Assembly: GCF_030285785.1 (NCBI RefSeq)
Contig: NZ_CP127247.1
Span: 248,001-312,000, forward strand
Reading direction: 5' to 3'
DNA from: Parasedimentitalea psychrophila
GTDB taxonomy: Bacteria > Pseudomonadota > Alphaproteobacteria > Rhodobacterales > Rhodobacteraceae
DNA: 64,000 nucleotides
The notes under the pieces were generated by a model. That model had not been told where the DNA came from, did not search any database, and saw only the letters and a program-made list of their open reading frames with translations. Positions 1 to 8,498 of this stretch are shown in pieces. The position numbers and the translations under genes were made by a program. Position 1 is the stretch's first letter. Each line of letters starts with the position of its first letter.

Positions 1-148
1 CAGTGTCGACAAAATTCACCCCCGCCGCCAGCGCATAATCGATCTGCGCATGGGCCTCTTGCTGCGAGGTCTGGGTACCGTAGGTCATTGTGCCGAGACA
101 CAGTTCCGAGACCTGCAGGCCGGTGCGGCCTAGCGGATTCATTTTCAT
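1..148 (-). CDS. Aldo/keto reductase family protein (5' part only)
   Basis: The first 49 codons of a gene that runs off the left edge of the window. The translation opens MKMNPLGRTGLQVSELCLGT and continues with MTYGTQTSQQEAHAQIDYALAAG, the usual N-terminus of aldo/keto reductases: a beta hairpin, then the first TIM-barrel strand and the NFVDT segment that leads to the catalytic Asp. These enzymes reduce carbonyls with NADPH in the cytosol. The start is an ATG at 148-146. An in-frame ATG two codons further in is also possible. The substrate cannot be judged from this fragment. It is divergent from the rhodanese gene. Confidence 0.8.
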   Translation of the reverse strand, partial: MKMNPLGRTGLQVSELCLGTMTYGTQTSQQEAHAQIDYALAAGVNFVDT

Positions 149-293
149 GGTGCGCGTTCCTTCTTGCTGTCGGGCGCACTTTAATGGTCCAGTGCCCGGG
201 CGCAACCACCTCACGTCATGGCTTGAGATCCCCCGAATAATCCGCCAGCCTGTCGCCAGTATCCAACCCCTCTTCACCATAAAGGACTGCCCC

Positions 294-695
294 ATGCCGC
301 AGATCATCACCAAGGGCATCAAGGCGCTACTGGCCGAAGCCAATGATGTTGTCACCAGACTGCCGGTGGCCGAGGCCAAGAAGCTGGTAGCCAGCGACGA
401 TTATGTCTTCATCGACCTGCGCGACATCCGCGAGTTGCGCCGCGCAGGCCTGATCCCGGGGGCGTTTTCCTGCCCGCGCGGTATGCTGGAGTTCTGGATC
501 GACCCCGACAGCCCCTACCACAAACCGGTGTTCAATCAGGACAAAACTTATGTGTTCTACTGCGCCAGCGCCTGGCGCTCGGCGCTCAGTGCCAAAGTGG
601 CAATGGAGATGGGGCTAAAGCCGGTGATGCATCTTGAGGGTGGCTTTGGCGAATGGCTCAAACAGGGCGGCCCTGTGGTGCCCCAGGAGAGCTGA
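294..695 (+). CDS. Single-domain rhodanese-like protein
   Basis: A 133-residue cytosolic rhodanese domain with no signal peptide. The active-site loop is C90-A-S-A-W-R-S96, so the catalytic Cys that carries a persulfide is present. The CH2A-type segment DLRDIREL (about 41-48) and the closing GGFGEWL helix fit the fold. Rhodaneses move sulfane sulfur to cyanide or another thiol; the true acceptor is unknown. The frame is open upstream to position 90, but homology begins at the ATG at 294, so the shorter start is used. It is a monocistronic gene between a divergent aldo/keto reductase and an ImuA-like gene. Confidence 0.85.
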   Translation: MPQIITKGIKALLAEANDVVTRLPVAEAKKLVASDDYVFIDLRDIRELRRAGLIPGAFSCPRGMLEFWIDPDSPYHKPVFNQDKTYVFYCASAWRSALSAKVAMEMGLKPVMHLEGGFGEWLKQGGPVVPQES

Positions 696-741
696 AGGAC
701 AAATCGACCCGCAATAGATCGATTGAGAACAAAAGTGGAAC

Positions 742-1386
742 ATGATAGGGATCTGCATGTCGTCTCACATGCTGCACCCCCCGTCTCACCACCCCCCGTC
801 TCACCACCGCCCGCAGGTCTCGATCTGTGACGGTATAGCCCTGGATTATGGCCGCACCCATGAGGTCTGCGGCCCTGCCCGGCGCAGCTTTGCCCTATGG
901 CTGGCGGCAGCCATGACAGGGCCGGTGCTGTGGATCTCACCCGCCTGGGAGGCGGATCAACTGAACCCGGACGGGATGATGGATTTTACCTGCCCCAGCC
1001 GTTTTTTGTTTCTGCGCGCCACCCGTCAGGACGATCTGCTCTGGGCCACCGAAGAGGCCCTGCGCGCAGGTCAGCTGCCGCTGGTGGTGACGGACCTGTC
1101 GGCGCCGCCAGCCCTGAAACCGGTGCGGCGCCTGCATCTGGCGGCGCAAAACGGCGGCCGTCATGGGCCACAGCCGCTGGGATTGCTGCTGACACCGGGC
1201 TGCGGCGGCGCCGCTGGCATCGAGAGCCGCTGGCATCTGGCCCCTGACCACCGGGAGCAGCACCGCCAGTGGCTGTTGCAACGGCTGCGCGCCCGCACCC
1301 TGCCACCCTGCAGCTGGCGATTGCGCCAGTCCGCCCCCCGCGCCGGGCTGGAGGAGGTGCAGGAGCCGCTGACGGTTTTGTCCTGA
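742..1386 (+). CDS. ImuA-like (RecA-fold) protein, standing alone
   Basis: A 214-residue protein. The segments HEVCGPARRSFALWLAAAM, GPVLWISPAW, DDLLWATEEALRAG and VRRLHLAAQNGG resemble the RecA-like core of ImuA proteins, which act with ImuB and DnaE2 in damage-induced mutagenesis. No intact Walker A motif is seen; CGPARRSF sits where it would be. Neither imuB nor dnaE2 is adjacent, so the role is unproven. The N-terminus is unusual: HPPSHHPPSHHRP is encoded by a 15-bp unit repeated in tandem at 775-804. Starts at 742, 757 or 769 are all in frame, and none has a strong ribosome binding site. Confidence 0.55.
   Translation: MIGICMSSHMLHPPSHHPPSHHRPQVSICDGIALDYGRTHEVCGPARRSFALWLAAAMTGPVLWISPAWEADQLNPDGMMDFTCPSRFLFLRATRQDDLLWATEEALRAGQLPLVVTDLSAPPALKPVRRLHLAAQNGGRHGPQPLGLLLTPGCGGAAGIESRWHLAPDHREQHRQWLLQRLRARTLPPCSWRLRQSAPRAGLEEVQEPLTVLS
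775..804 (+). repeat. 15-bp tandem repeat, two copies, inside a coding region
   Basis: The unit CACCCCCCGTCTCAC occurs twice head to tail (775-789 and 790-804), followed by a degenerate third start. The unit length is a multiple of three, so copy changes would add or remove HPPSH without shifting the frame of the ImuA-like gene. Confidence 0.85.
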
Positions 1387-1705
1387 GGCGCCGGCAGACC
1401 TGTTGCCCAGACAGACTTGGGGGCCAGACAGACTTGGGGCTCTGCCCCAAACCCCGGGATATTTTTAGCCAGATGAAGTGAGATCCGCCAGGATCGAACG
1501 GGCGGAGCTCCAAGCCCGTCTTGGAAATAATCCGAGGGAGTGAAGACTGTCTTGGAAACCATCTGGGGGACGGTTTCAAGTCTGAACCGGCGGCGCCGTC
1601 AGATTTGAGCGGCGGTGCCCCAAGCGCTTTGGTCAGATCAGGGACCTGCGGGAAAGCAGGTGCAATTTGCAGCCATCCCCCTTAAAATACCGGCCTGGAG
1701 GATGT
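1387..1705. other. Intergenic region with a 17-bp tandem repeat and a conserved intergenic motif
   Basis: A gap of 319 bases with no convincing gene. At 1407-1422 and 1424-1439 the 16-mer CCAGACAGACTTGGGG is repeated with a period of 17. At 1452-1478 lies a 27-base element running from CCCCGGGATATTT to GCCAGATGAAG, which recurs with two differences at 36687-36713. The rest holds near-repeats around CTTGGAAA. The ribosome binding site for the yceI-like gene lies at 1697-1702. Confidence 0.7.
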
Positions 1706-2299
1706 ATGTTTCAAAGACGCCACGCCCTGATCCTGCTTGCAAGCGCCTGGGTCCTGCCCTCGGTCGCCTTGGGCGCGCCGGTCCGCTACCAGCTGGATCC
1801 GGCCAAGTCGCATGTTGGCTTTAAGTTCAAACTGAACGGCGTCACCCAAAATGGTTCGATGCCGATTGAGCGGGCCGATATCACCATTGACCCGCAACGC
1901 CTGTCCAGGTCACGGATTGATGTGACCGTGACTGCCGCGCAGTCGCGCACCGGACTGATCTTTATCACCCGGGCGATGACCGGCCCTGACGTTCTGAACA
2001 CCGCGCAGTTTCCCACCATCCGGTTTGTCTCCCGCCACATCACCCTGGGCGACTCGGGGCGAATATCCGACGGGGCGCGAATACGGGGGGACCTGACGTT
2101 GCGCGGGGTGACCAGATCGGTCACCTTGCAAGCGGCGCTGTATCGGCCACCCGGCACTGCGGCAGATGATCTGAGCCAATTGGATGTGGTGTTGCGCGGC
2201 GGCCTTAGCCGCGCTGACTTTGGCGCCTCGGGATTTCCCGATCTGGTCGCAGATACCGTGATCCTGGACATCCGCGCCCGGATCAACGCAGTCAAATAA
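1706..2299 (+). CDS. YceI family periplasmic protein
   Basis: A 197-residue exported protein. Residues 1-22 form a signal peptide (RRHALILLASAWVLPSVALG, cleaved near GA-PV). The mature part begins YQLDPAKSHVGFKFKLNGV and contains the FPTIRF and GDLTLRGVTRSVTL strands typical of the YceI lipocalin-like barrel, which binds isoprenoid or amphiphilic lipids in the periplasm. The start at 1706 follows GGAGG at 1697-1701; the frame opens slightly earlier, but that start has no such site. No electron-transport partner such as cytochrome b561 is adjacent. The ligand is unknown. Confidence 0.85.
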   Translation: MFQRRHALILLASAWVLPSVALGAPVRYQLDPAKSHVGFKFKLNGVTQNGSMPIERADITIDPQRLSRSRIDVTVTAAQSRTGLIFITRAMTGPDVLNTAQFPTIRFVSRHITLGDSGRISDGARIRGDLTLRGVTRSVTLQAALYRPPGTAADDLSQLDVVLRGGLSRADFGASGFPDLVADTVILDIRARINAVK

Positions 2300-2380
2300 A
2301 CCGGCGCAAAAACGTCAAATGCGACATTGCTGTCGAAAACGATTGCGCCCGTCAGCCATCTGGCGGCATTCTGCGCAGCT

Positions 2381-3604
2381 ATGCGCCTGATCATATCCTT
2401 TGCCGCCTTGCTTCTCTCTGTCGTGCTGTTGCAGCTGTCCACTGGCGGCGTGGGGCCGCTGGATGCCATATCCGGGCTGACCCTGGGCTTTAGCAAGGAA
2501 CAGATCGGCCTGCTGGGTTCGGCTCATTTTCTGGGATTTTTTATCGGTTGCTGGTGGTCGCCGCGGCTGATGGGCACGGTTGGCCATTCGCGTGCCTTTG
2601 CCGCCTTTACCGCGCTGGGGGCGATTGGGCTGATTGGCCATACGCTGACCAATAACCCGTTGGCCTGGGCTGCCATGCGGATTGCATCGGGGCTCTGCGT
2701 GGCGGGCTGTTATACGGTGATCGAGGCCTGGCTGAATGCCAAGGTCACCAATGAGAATCGCGGCCGAGCGATGGGCAGTTACCGGATTGTCGATATGGGG
2801 GCTTCGCTGGCGGCGCAGCTGATCATCGCCGTGCTGCCGCCTGCGGCCTATGTATCCTACAACATGCTGGCCATTCTGTGCTGCGCCGCGCTGCTGCCGC
2901 TGACCCTGACCCGCGCCAGCCAACCCGAGACCCCGTCGGCGCCGCGGCTGCGCCCAAAACTGGCCTGGCGCTGCTCGCCATTGGCGGTGGCCGGGGTGAT
3001 TGTGGCGGCGCTCAGCTCTGCCTCGTTCCGCATGGTCGGGCCGCTTTATGGCCAGGAGGTCGGGCTGGAGATCGACCAGATCGCCTTTTTCCTGGCCGCC
3101 TTTGTGCTGGGCGGCGCATTGGCGCAATATCCAATGGGCTGGCTGGCCGACAAATACGACCGCCGCTGGGTGCTGATCTGGCTGTCGGTGGCCGCCATCC
3201 TGTCCAGCGGCATCACCATCTGGGCCTCTGGGATGGGCACTCTTGCAGTGATGAGCTCGGCGGGGTTGTTTGGCTTTACCACCTTCCCAATCTTTTCGGT
3301 CTCGGCCGCCCATGCCCATGATTTTGCCAAGTCGGACGAAAGGGTTGAGCTGTCGGCCGCGCTGATGTTCTTCTTTGCCCTTGGCGCCATCGCCAGCCCA
3401 TTTACAGCCTCGGCCCTGATCGAAAACTATGGGCCGCGAGCGCTGTTTGCGATGATCGCCGTTGGCCATCTGGCGCTGATCCTTTTTGGGCTGAACCGGA
3501 TGCGCGCCCGACCAACCCCCGAGGAGCGCACCCAATATGTCTATGCCCCTCGCACCTCCTTTATCATCGGCCGCCTGCTGAAACGCAGCCGCGAAAAACG
3601 ATAG
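2381..3604 (+). CDS. MFS transporter
   Basis: A 407-residue integral membrane protein with about twelve hydrophobic helices, a charged central loop near residues 185-200 (TRASQPETPSAPRLRPK) and the MFS loop signature GWLADKYDRRWVL between helices 8 and 9. It resembles the YcaD/YfcJ type of major facilitator carriers. The substrate is unknown. The frame is open from 2327, but the extra 18 residues before MRLIISFAALLLSVV are not hydrophobic and do not look like the family, so the ATG at 2381 is preferred. It is convergent with the DUF1194 gene. Confidence 0.8.
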   Translation: MRLIISFAALLLSVVLLQLSTGGVGPLDAISGLTLGFSKEQIGLLGSAHFLGFFIGCWWSPRLMGTVGHSRAFAAFTALGAIGLIGHTLTNNPLAWAAMRIASGLCVAGCYTVIEAWLNAKVTNENRGRAMGSYRIVDMGASLAAQLIIAVLPPAAYVSYNMLAILCCAALLPLTLTRASQPETPSAPRLRPKLAWRCSPLAVAGVIVAALSSASFRMVGPLYGQEVGLEIDQIAFFLAAFVLGGALAQYPMGWLADKYDRRWVLIWLSVAAILSSGITIWASGMGTLAVMSSAGLFGFTTFPIFSVSAAHAHDFAKSDERVELSAALMFFFALGAIASPFTASALIENYGPRALFAMIAVGHLALILFGLNRMRARPTPEERTQYVYAPRTSFIIGRLLKRSREKR

Positions 3605-3663
3605 CGGGACAACCGGCCCAAAGTAACAACCCTAGATGCAATTTCCGGGTCCACGCCGCCCGC

Positions 3664-4401
3664 CTAAGGCTCCTCTCCCAGCGACCCGATGTAAAAAAAC
3701 CGCAGTTCTTGCAGCAACTTTCGCTTCATTGCTTCCTCAAAAACAGGAAATCCTACAGCGACTTCAACAAAGGCATCCGGCCCTTGGATGACATTCATCG
3801 CGAAATAGTTGACAAGATCCTCATTCTCCGTGTCTCTGCCCCCCAACAGGAACGTGTACTCTTGGCCGACGGCCAAGGCATTTATTGTAACCCCAGTCAG
3901 CGAAGATGAACCTCGTAAATATGATGGGCTGATACCAAAATTGGATTTTCCATCACCAGAGATGTCCAGCGTCAACCGCCAGCATCCGTTCTGGGTTTTC
4001 AGCACATTTCGACCAAACCTCATTGCTTCACCCAACGCGGTATGAGACGAGCGCCTTTGTCGTGTATAGCTGTTCAATACATTTGCGACTTCAATAAGGT
4101 CGGCCTGATCTGAAATCTCTGTCCACGGCAGGATTGTAAAAGTTCCACCTTGTCCGGCCCAAATGTAGATGTACAATCTAACCGGCGCCTCAGGGGCCAC
4201 TAAAAAGGCGTCTTGCACCTCAGGCGCCAGAATGGCCTTTGCCAGGCCTTTCATCTGAAGCTCGAATTCTCCGTTGTCGATCGAGGCAGACACATCCAGC
4301 CCAAGCGCCAACGCCTGTCGACAGGCCGATTGCCCGGCCAGTGGTGACAGCATCAAACAAAGCGCAACAACCCAGCGCAATATGATGGCCGGCTTAACCA
4401 T
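3664..4401 (-). CDS. DUF1194 (von Willebrand A-like) exported protein
   Basis: A 245-residue protein with an N-terminal signal peptide (about residues 1-25, ending GQSA-C) and a VWA-like domain. The MIDAS-type start is LGLDVSASIDNGEF, with LDISGDGKSN further on, so a divalent metal site is likely. DUF1194 proteins are common in Rhodobacterales and uncharacterised; secreted VWA domains usually bind partner proteins. The first ATG (4401) is used; a TTG six codons upstream is the alternative. Its third-position GC is lower than that of its neighbours, which may point to different expression or ancestry. Monocistronic. Confidence 0.8.
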   Translation of the reverse strand: MVKPAIILRWVVALCLMLSPLAGQSACRQALALGLDVSASIDNGEFELQMKGLAKAILAPEVQDAFLVAPEAPVRLYIYIWAGQGGTFTILPWTEISDQADLIEVANVLNSYTRQRRSSHTALGEAMRFGRNVLKTQNGCWRLTLDISGDGKSNFGISPSYLRGSSSLTGVTINALAVGQEYTFLLGGRDTENEDLVNYFAMNVIQGPDAFVEVAVGFPVFEEAMKRKLLQELRFFYIGSLGEEP

Positions 4402-4616
4402 AGTTATAGAGTAGTGCAAAAGGGGTTTCCGTCACCTCTGGGTTCACCAAAAAAGAATGGTCAAAACCGCTAGAAAGCACTGGTCTCGGGCAGCCCTTGT
4501 CTTTCCTTTGCCATTCGTTACCGTTCAAGGAAAATCCGGGAACCCATCGCAGGGGGATTTCTAACCGCTTAGACTTGCGTTAGACGGGCTGTCAGACAGC
4601 TAGGCGGAAACCTGAT

Positions 4617-6335
4617 ATGGCACGAATTCTCATTACCTCGGCGATCCCTTACATCAACGGGATCAAACATCTGGGCAATCTTGTTGGCAGCCAGCTGCCG
4701 GCCGATCTCTATGCCCGCTACCATCGGGGTCGCAGCAATGAAGTGATGTTCCTTTGCGCCACTGACGAACACGGCACACCGGCCGAACTGGCCGCCGCCA
4801 AGGCGCATAAACCCGTCGATGAGTTCTGCGCCGAAATGCACCAGGTTCAGGCCGGAATCGCCAAGGGATTTGGCCTCAGCTTTGACCATTTTGGCCGCTC
4901 CTCCAGCCCGCAGAACCACCAATTGACCCAGCATTTCGCCGGCAAGCTGGCTGAAAACGGCCTGATCCGCGAGGTGGTTGAAAAACAGGTCTATTCCAAC
5001 ACCGATGGCCGCTTCCTGCCGGATCGCTATATCGAGGGCACCTGCCCCAACTGCGGCTACGACAAGGCGCGCGGCGACCAATGCGAAGAATGCACCAAGC
5101 AGCTGGACCCCACCGATCTGATCGAGCCGCGCTCGGCGGTGTCTGGCTCCACCGATCTGGAAGTGCGCGAAACCAAGCACCTGTATCTGTGCCAATCCAC
5201 CCTGAAAGACCAGCTGGACGAATGGATCACCTCCAAACATGATTGGCCGATCCTGACCACCTCGATCGCCAAGAAATGGCTGCATGACGGTGACGGGCTG
5301 CGCGACCGGGGGATCACCCGCGATCTGGACTGGGGCATTTCGGTCAAAAAAGGCGATCAGGACTGGCCCGGCATGGAGGGCAAAGTGTTCTATGTCTGGT
5401 TCGACGCCCCTATTGAGTACATCGCCTGCGCTGGCGAATGGGCCGAGGCCAATGGCAAAACAGATGCCGACTGGCAGCGCTGGTGGCGCACCGACAAAGG
5501 CGCCGATGACGTCAAATATGTCCAATTCATGGGCAAGGATAACGTGCCGTTCCATACCCTGTCCTTCCCGGCCACTATTCTGGGTTCGGGCGAGCCGTGG
5601 AAACTGGTCGATCACCTAAAGTCGTTCAACTACCTGAACTATGACGGCGGCCAGTTCTCCACCTCGCAGGGGCGCGGCGTATTCATGGATCAGGCGCTAG
5701 AGATCCTGCCCGCCGATTACTGGCGCTGGTGGCTGCTGTCGCATGCCCCCGAAAGCTCGGACTCGGAATTCACCTGGGAGAATTTCCAGCAATCCACCAA
5801 CAAGGATCTGGCCGATGTGCTGGGCAATTTTGTCAGCCGCATCACCAAGTTCTGCCGCGCCAAGTTTGGCGAAACGGTGCCCGAGGGCGGTGAATACGGC
5901 GAACAGGAACTGGCGCTGATCGCCGAGCTGACCACCCGCATCCGCGCCTATGAGGCCCAGATGGAAGCCATCGAGGTGCGCAAGTCAGCCCAGGAACTGC
6001 GCGCGATCTGGGCGGCAGGTAATGAGTACCTGCAAAGTACCGCGCCCTGGTCAACCTTCAAGAGTGATCCGGTCAAGGCTGCTACTCAGGTGCGCATGGG
6101 GCTGAACCTGATCCGTCTCTATGCGGTGCTCAGCGCACCGTTCATCCCCACCGCCGCCGCCAGCATGCTCAGCGCCATGAACACGCTGGACACCAGCTGG
6201 CCCGAAGATGTCGCAGCGGCGCTCAACGCCCTGCCCGCTGGCCATGATTTTGCGGTGCCCGAGGTGCTGTTTGCCAAGATCACCGATGACCAGCGCGAGG
6301 ACTGGCAGCAGCGGTTTTCCGGAGTCCGTGACTGA
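4617..6335 (+). CDS. metG: Methionyl-tRNA synthetase
   Basis: A 572-residue cytosolic class I aminoacyl-tRNA synthetase that charges tRNA-Met. The HIGH-type motif is HLGN in [14 protein letters not shown] near residue 18. A zinc knuckle [17 protein letters not shown] lies at about 143-159. The KMSKS-equivalent loop reads [13 protein letters not shown], without lysine at either K position, matching the KFSTS-like form of this bacterial subgroup only partly. No C-terminal tRNA-binding extension is present. Start ATG at 4617. A clear terminator follows the stop. Confidence 0.95.
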   Translation: MARILITSAIPYINGIKHLGNLVGSQLPADLYARYHRGRSNEVMFLCATDEHGTPAELAAAKAHKPVDEFCAEMHQVQAGIAKGFGLSFDHFGRSSSPQNHQLTQHFAGKLAENGLIREVVEKQVYSNTDGRFLPDRYIEGTCPNCGYDKARGDQCEECTKQLDPTDLIEPRSAVSGSTDLEVRETKHLYLCQSTLKDQLDEWITSKHDWPILTTSIAKKWLHDGDGLRDRGITRDLDWGISVKKGDQDWPGMEGKVFYVWFDAPIEYIACAGEWAEANGKTDADWQRWWRTDKGADDVKYVQFMGKDNVPFHTLSFPATILGSGEPWKLVDHLKSFNYLNYDGGQFSTSQGRGVFMDQALEILPADYWRWWLLSHAPESSDSEFTWENFQQSTNKDLADVLGNFVSRITKFCRAKFGETVPEGGEYGEQELALIAELTTRIRAYEAQMEAIEVRKSAQELRAIWAAGNEYLQSTAPWSTFKSDPVKAATQVRMGLNLIRLYAVLSAPFIPTAAASMLSAMNTLDTSWPEDVAAALNALPAGHDFAVPEVLFAKITDDQREDWQQRFSGVRD

Positions 6336-6366
6336 CCGCCAAGCGCCCCACCAGAACAACAATCAG

Positions 6367-6396
6367 CGCATCCCTTTGGGGGTGCGTTTTTGTTTG
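6367..6396 (+). terminator. Rho-independent terminator after metG
   Basis: An eight-base-pair stem CGCATCCC (6367-6374) and GGGGTGCG (6379-6386) with a TTTG loop and one G-U pair is followed by TTTTTGTTT. It lies 31 bases after the metG stop and separates it from the iron locus. Confidence 0.85.
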
Positions 6397-6621
6397 CGCA
6401 GCTCGAAATATCCCCGCCAGTGAAGGGGATACCATCCTTGCTCCCCCCCAGCAGCCTGCCGCCGCAGCAACCACAGATGATGCAACCTCCTGTAGAAAGT
6501 TATATCTGACTGAAAAACTCAGGTTGACATACCTGAGTAAATAAATCAGGTTAGCGACACTCCAGCCAGCCTGCTTGAATTCAGGTCAGCCCGCACCAGA
6601 AACAACCGTTTAGATCGCCTC
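6397..6621. other. Intergenic control region of the iron-linked locus
   Basis: No gene seen in this stretch. It is AT-richer than its surroundings between 6490 and 6560, where the palindrome and promoter-like hexamer lie. The hexamer TCAGGT recurs at about 6519, 6546 and 6582, and again at about 6639 inside the small ORF, which would suit cooperative binding of a regulator. Confidence 0.5.
6517..6538 (+). promoter_or_regulatory. Palindromic operator overlapping a TTGACA element before hemP
   Basis: Perfect inverted repeat ACTCAGGT (6517-6524), six-base spacer TGACAT, ACCTGAGT (6531-6538). A TTGACA hexamer at 6524-6529 lies across its centre and could be a -35 box; no strong -10 follows. As the genes downstream are an iron-uptake set, an iron-responsive repressor (RirA, IscR, Irr or Fur type) is the natural candidate, but I cannot assign which. 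The symmetry is seen; the binding protein is inferred. Confidence 0.55.
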
Positions 6622-6786
6622 ATGCCGCACAGTGTTTCTTCAGGTCAAAAGCCGCACCCAATCGCGCCGATCCAGCAGCCGCCGGATCCGCTTTGGTCGC
6701 AGGCGCTGTCTGAACCGGAAACCCTGTCTGGTTTTTGCCTGGAATGGATCCAGGACCGGGCGGATATCAACAAAGGGCGACCCTGA
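6622..6786 (+). CDS. Unrecognised 54-aa ORF overlapping the hemP start
   Basis: An open frame with an ATG at 6622 and a TGA at 6784-6786 that shares its last base with the hemP ATG (TGATG), a layout typical of translational coupling. The product is proline-rich at the start (PHPIAPIQQPPDPLWSQ) and ends in a likely helix, SGFCLEWIQDRADINKGRP. There is no signal peptide or known domain. Codon third positions are moderately GC-rich. It could be a true small protein or a translated leader that sets HemP synthesis. No strong ribosome binding site precedes it, so it remains tentative. Confidence 0.45.
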   Translation: MPHSVSSGQKPHPIAPIQQPPDPLWSQALSEPETLSGFCLEWIQDRADINKGRP

Positions 6787-6950
6787 TGAACATGCACGTA
6801 GCCGAAGTGGCCATTCCCACCGCGGAAGTTTTCCCGACTTATCACGCCGAAGAGCTGACCCGCGGCGGCATCCAGGCCCGGATTCTGCTGAACGGTCAGA
6901 TCTACAGTCTGCGCATCACCCGCGCCGGAAAATTGATCCTGACGAAATAA
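6786..6950 (+). CDS. hemP: Hemin uptake protein HemP
   Basis: A 54-residue protein whose second half, RGGIQARILLNGQIYSLRIT followed by RAGKLILTK, is the diagnostic HemP beta-hairpin. HemP/HmuP-type proteins are small cytosolic factors needed for expression or function of haem and iron uptake in many proteobacteria. The start ATG overlaps the stop of the 54-aa ORF before it; an in-frame open stretch further upstream is not needed. It is the first recognisable gene after the palindromic control site and lies 134 bases before the imelysin gene. Confidence 0.85.
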   Translation: MNMHVAEVAIPTAEVFPTYHAEELTRGGIQARILLNGQIYSLRITRAGKLILTK

Positions 6951-7084
6951 GCCACATCGCATCGTGGAGCCGCCGAAGTTGGCACGCTCTTCGCCCTATA
7001 GAGGCAACCGCCCTGAGCCATCTGCAGCCCGGCGCCGCGCCTCCACCAGACCTCACGAATACTCTTCCACAAGGACTTACTTTG

Positions 7085-8353
7085 ATGAAATCACTGACAC
7101 TTGCAGGCACGGCTCTGACGGTTTTTGCCGCCGGAACCACGGCTCTTCTGGCCGCTGACAAAGCTGCAGTTCTGGAGAATTACTCCAATATTGCCGAGGC
7201 CAAATATCAAGACAGCCTGGCCACCGCAAAAGACCTGCAATCTGCCGTCGAGACCCTGCTGGCGAACCCGTCCGATGAAAACCTGAACGCCGCCCGCACC
7301 GCCTGGCTGGCGGCCCGCGTTCCCTATCAGCAGTCCGAAGTGTTCCGTTTTGGAAATGCCATCGTTGACGACTGGGAAGGCAAGGTAAACGCCTGGCCGC
7401 TGGACGAGGGCCTGATCGACTATGTTAGCCAATCCTATGGTGGCCCCTCGGACGAGAACGCCCTGGCATCGTTGAATGTTATTGCCAACCCGATGTTTGA
7501 GCTGTCCGGCAAGACCATCGACGCCAGCGATATCACCCCAGCCCTGCTGGAAGGCTCGCTGCACGAGGCCGATGGCGTAGAAGCCAATGTGGCCACTGGC
7601 TATCACGCCATCGAATTCATGCTCTGGGGCCAGGATCTGTATGGCACAGAACATGGCGCGGGCATGCGGCCCTGGACCGATTACGCTGTCGGCGAGACCT
7701 GTACCAACGGCAACTGCGACCGCCGCAGCGCCTTTCTAACGGCCGCCACCGATCTGCTGGTCTCTGATCTGGACTGGATGGCCGCACAATGGGCTGAAGC
7801 TGGCGACGCCCGCAGCGCATTGCTGGGCGACGAAAATGCTGGCATCGTCGCCATGCTGACCGGCATGGGATCGCTGTCCTACGGTGAACAGGCGGGCGAA
7901 CGTATGCGCCTGGGCCTGATGCTGAACGATCCCGAGGAAGAGCATGATTGCTTCTCGGACAACACCCACAACAGCCATTTCTACGACGGCAAAGGCGTGC
8001 AGAACGTCTATCTGGGGGAATATACCCGCGTCACCGGCGAGATGATCTCGGGCGCCTCCCTGTCCGATCTGGTCGCCGCTGTGAACCCCGATCTGGACAG
8101 CGAAATGCGCACCAAGCTGACCGCCACCATGGCGGCCTTGGGCGCCTTGAAGACCGCTGGCGACAATGGGTTCTCCTATGACCAGATGCTGGAGCAGGGC
8201 AATGCCGAAGGCGAAGCGCTGATCATGGGTGGCGTCAACGGTCTGATCGACCAGACCCAATCCATCGAACGGGTTGTTTCGGCCCTGAAGCTGGACGGCG
8301 TTGCAATCGAAGGCTCGGATTCGCTGGACAACCCCAAGGCTGTTTTTGAATAA
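7085..8353 (+). CDS. Imelysin family iron-regulated periplasmic protein (IrpA-like)
   Basis: A 422-residue exported protein: signal peptide at about 1-22 (KSLTLAGTALTVFAAGTTALLAA), then an imelysin domain covering most of the length. The signature GxHxxE is intact as GYHAIEFMLWG (G172, H174, E177). Imelysins are two four-helix bundles found in iron-induced periplasmic or surface proteins and linked to iron uptake; the once-claimed protease activity is doubtful. The frame extends far upstream, but the signal peptide fixes the ATG at 7085. First of four genes that probably work together. Confidence 0.88.
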   Translation: MKSLTLAGTALTVFAAGTTALLAADKAAVLENYSNIAEAKYQDSLATAKDLQSAVETLLANPSDENLNAARTAWLAARVPYQQSEVFRFGNAIVDDWEGKVNAWPLDEGLIDYVSQSYGGPSDENALASLNVIANPMFELSGKTIDASDITPALLEGSLHEADGVEANVATGYHAIEFMLWGQDLYGTEHGAGMRPWTDYAVGETCTNGNCDRRSAFLTAATDLLVSDLDWMAAQWAEAGDARSALLGDENAGIVAMLTGMGSLSYGEQAGERMRLGLMLNDPEEEHDCFSDNTHNSHFYDGKGVQNVYLGEYTRVTGEMISGASLSDLVAAVNPDLDSEMRTKLTATMAALGALKTAGDNGFSYDQMLEQGNAEGEALIMGGVNGLIDQTQSIERVVSALKLDGVAIEGSDSLDNPKAVFE

Positions 8354-8419
8354 ACAGCATACTCCCGCGATCTGTATAATGATGCCAGTAGTTATGTCAT
8401 CCTGGCGCTATATGAATAG

Positions 8420-8446
8420 GGACTGTCGCGCATAGCGCGGCAGTCC
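8420..8446 (+). terminator. Strong hairpin between imelysin and DUF1111 genes
   Basis: A 12-bp stem, GGACTGTCGCGC (8420-8431) and GCGCGGCAGTCC (8435-8446), closed by ATA with one G-U pair, then AATTTCTT. The T-tract is weak. As the next gene runs the same way, it may be a partial terminator or a structure that protects the imelysin mRNA end. Confidence 0.6.
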
Positions 8447-8498
8447 AATTTCTTAAAAACGCAGCTTGAACTCCACGACCGGATCGGTGCAAAAATCT

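Noticed and set aside
775-804. Direct repeats as a CRISPR remnant
   Set aside because: Two 15-bp units in tandem without spacers, inside a coding frame.
2315-3535. Long minus-strand open frame (about 400 codons) opposite the MFS gene
   Set aside because: The product is Gly, Gln, Arg and His rich with no domain, and mirrors the GC-rich third positions of the true gene on the other strand.
4569-5615. Minus-strand frame opposite metG
   Set aside because: Covers both the metG promoter region and its coding part, has no recognisable motif, and metG is certain.
6632-7084. Extension of the imelysin gene upstream through the hemP region
   Set aside because: The added sequence is Arg/Ser-rich, overlaps hemP in another frame, and would hide the clear signal peptide starting at 7085.
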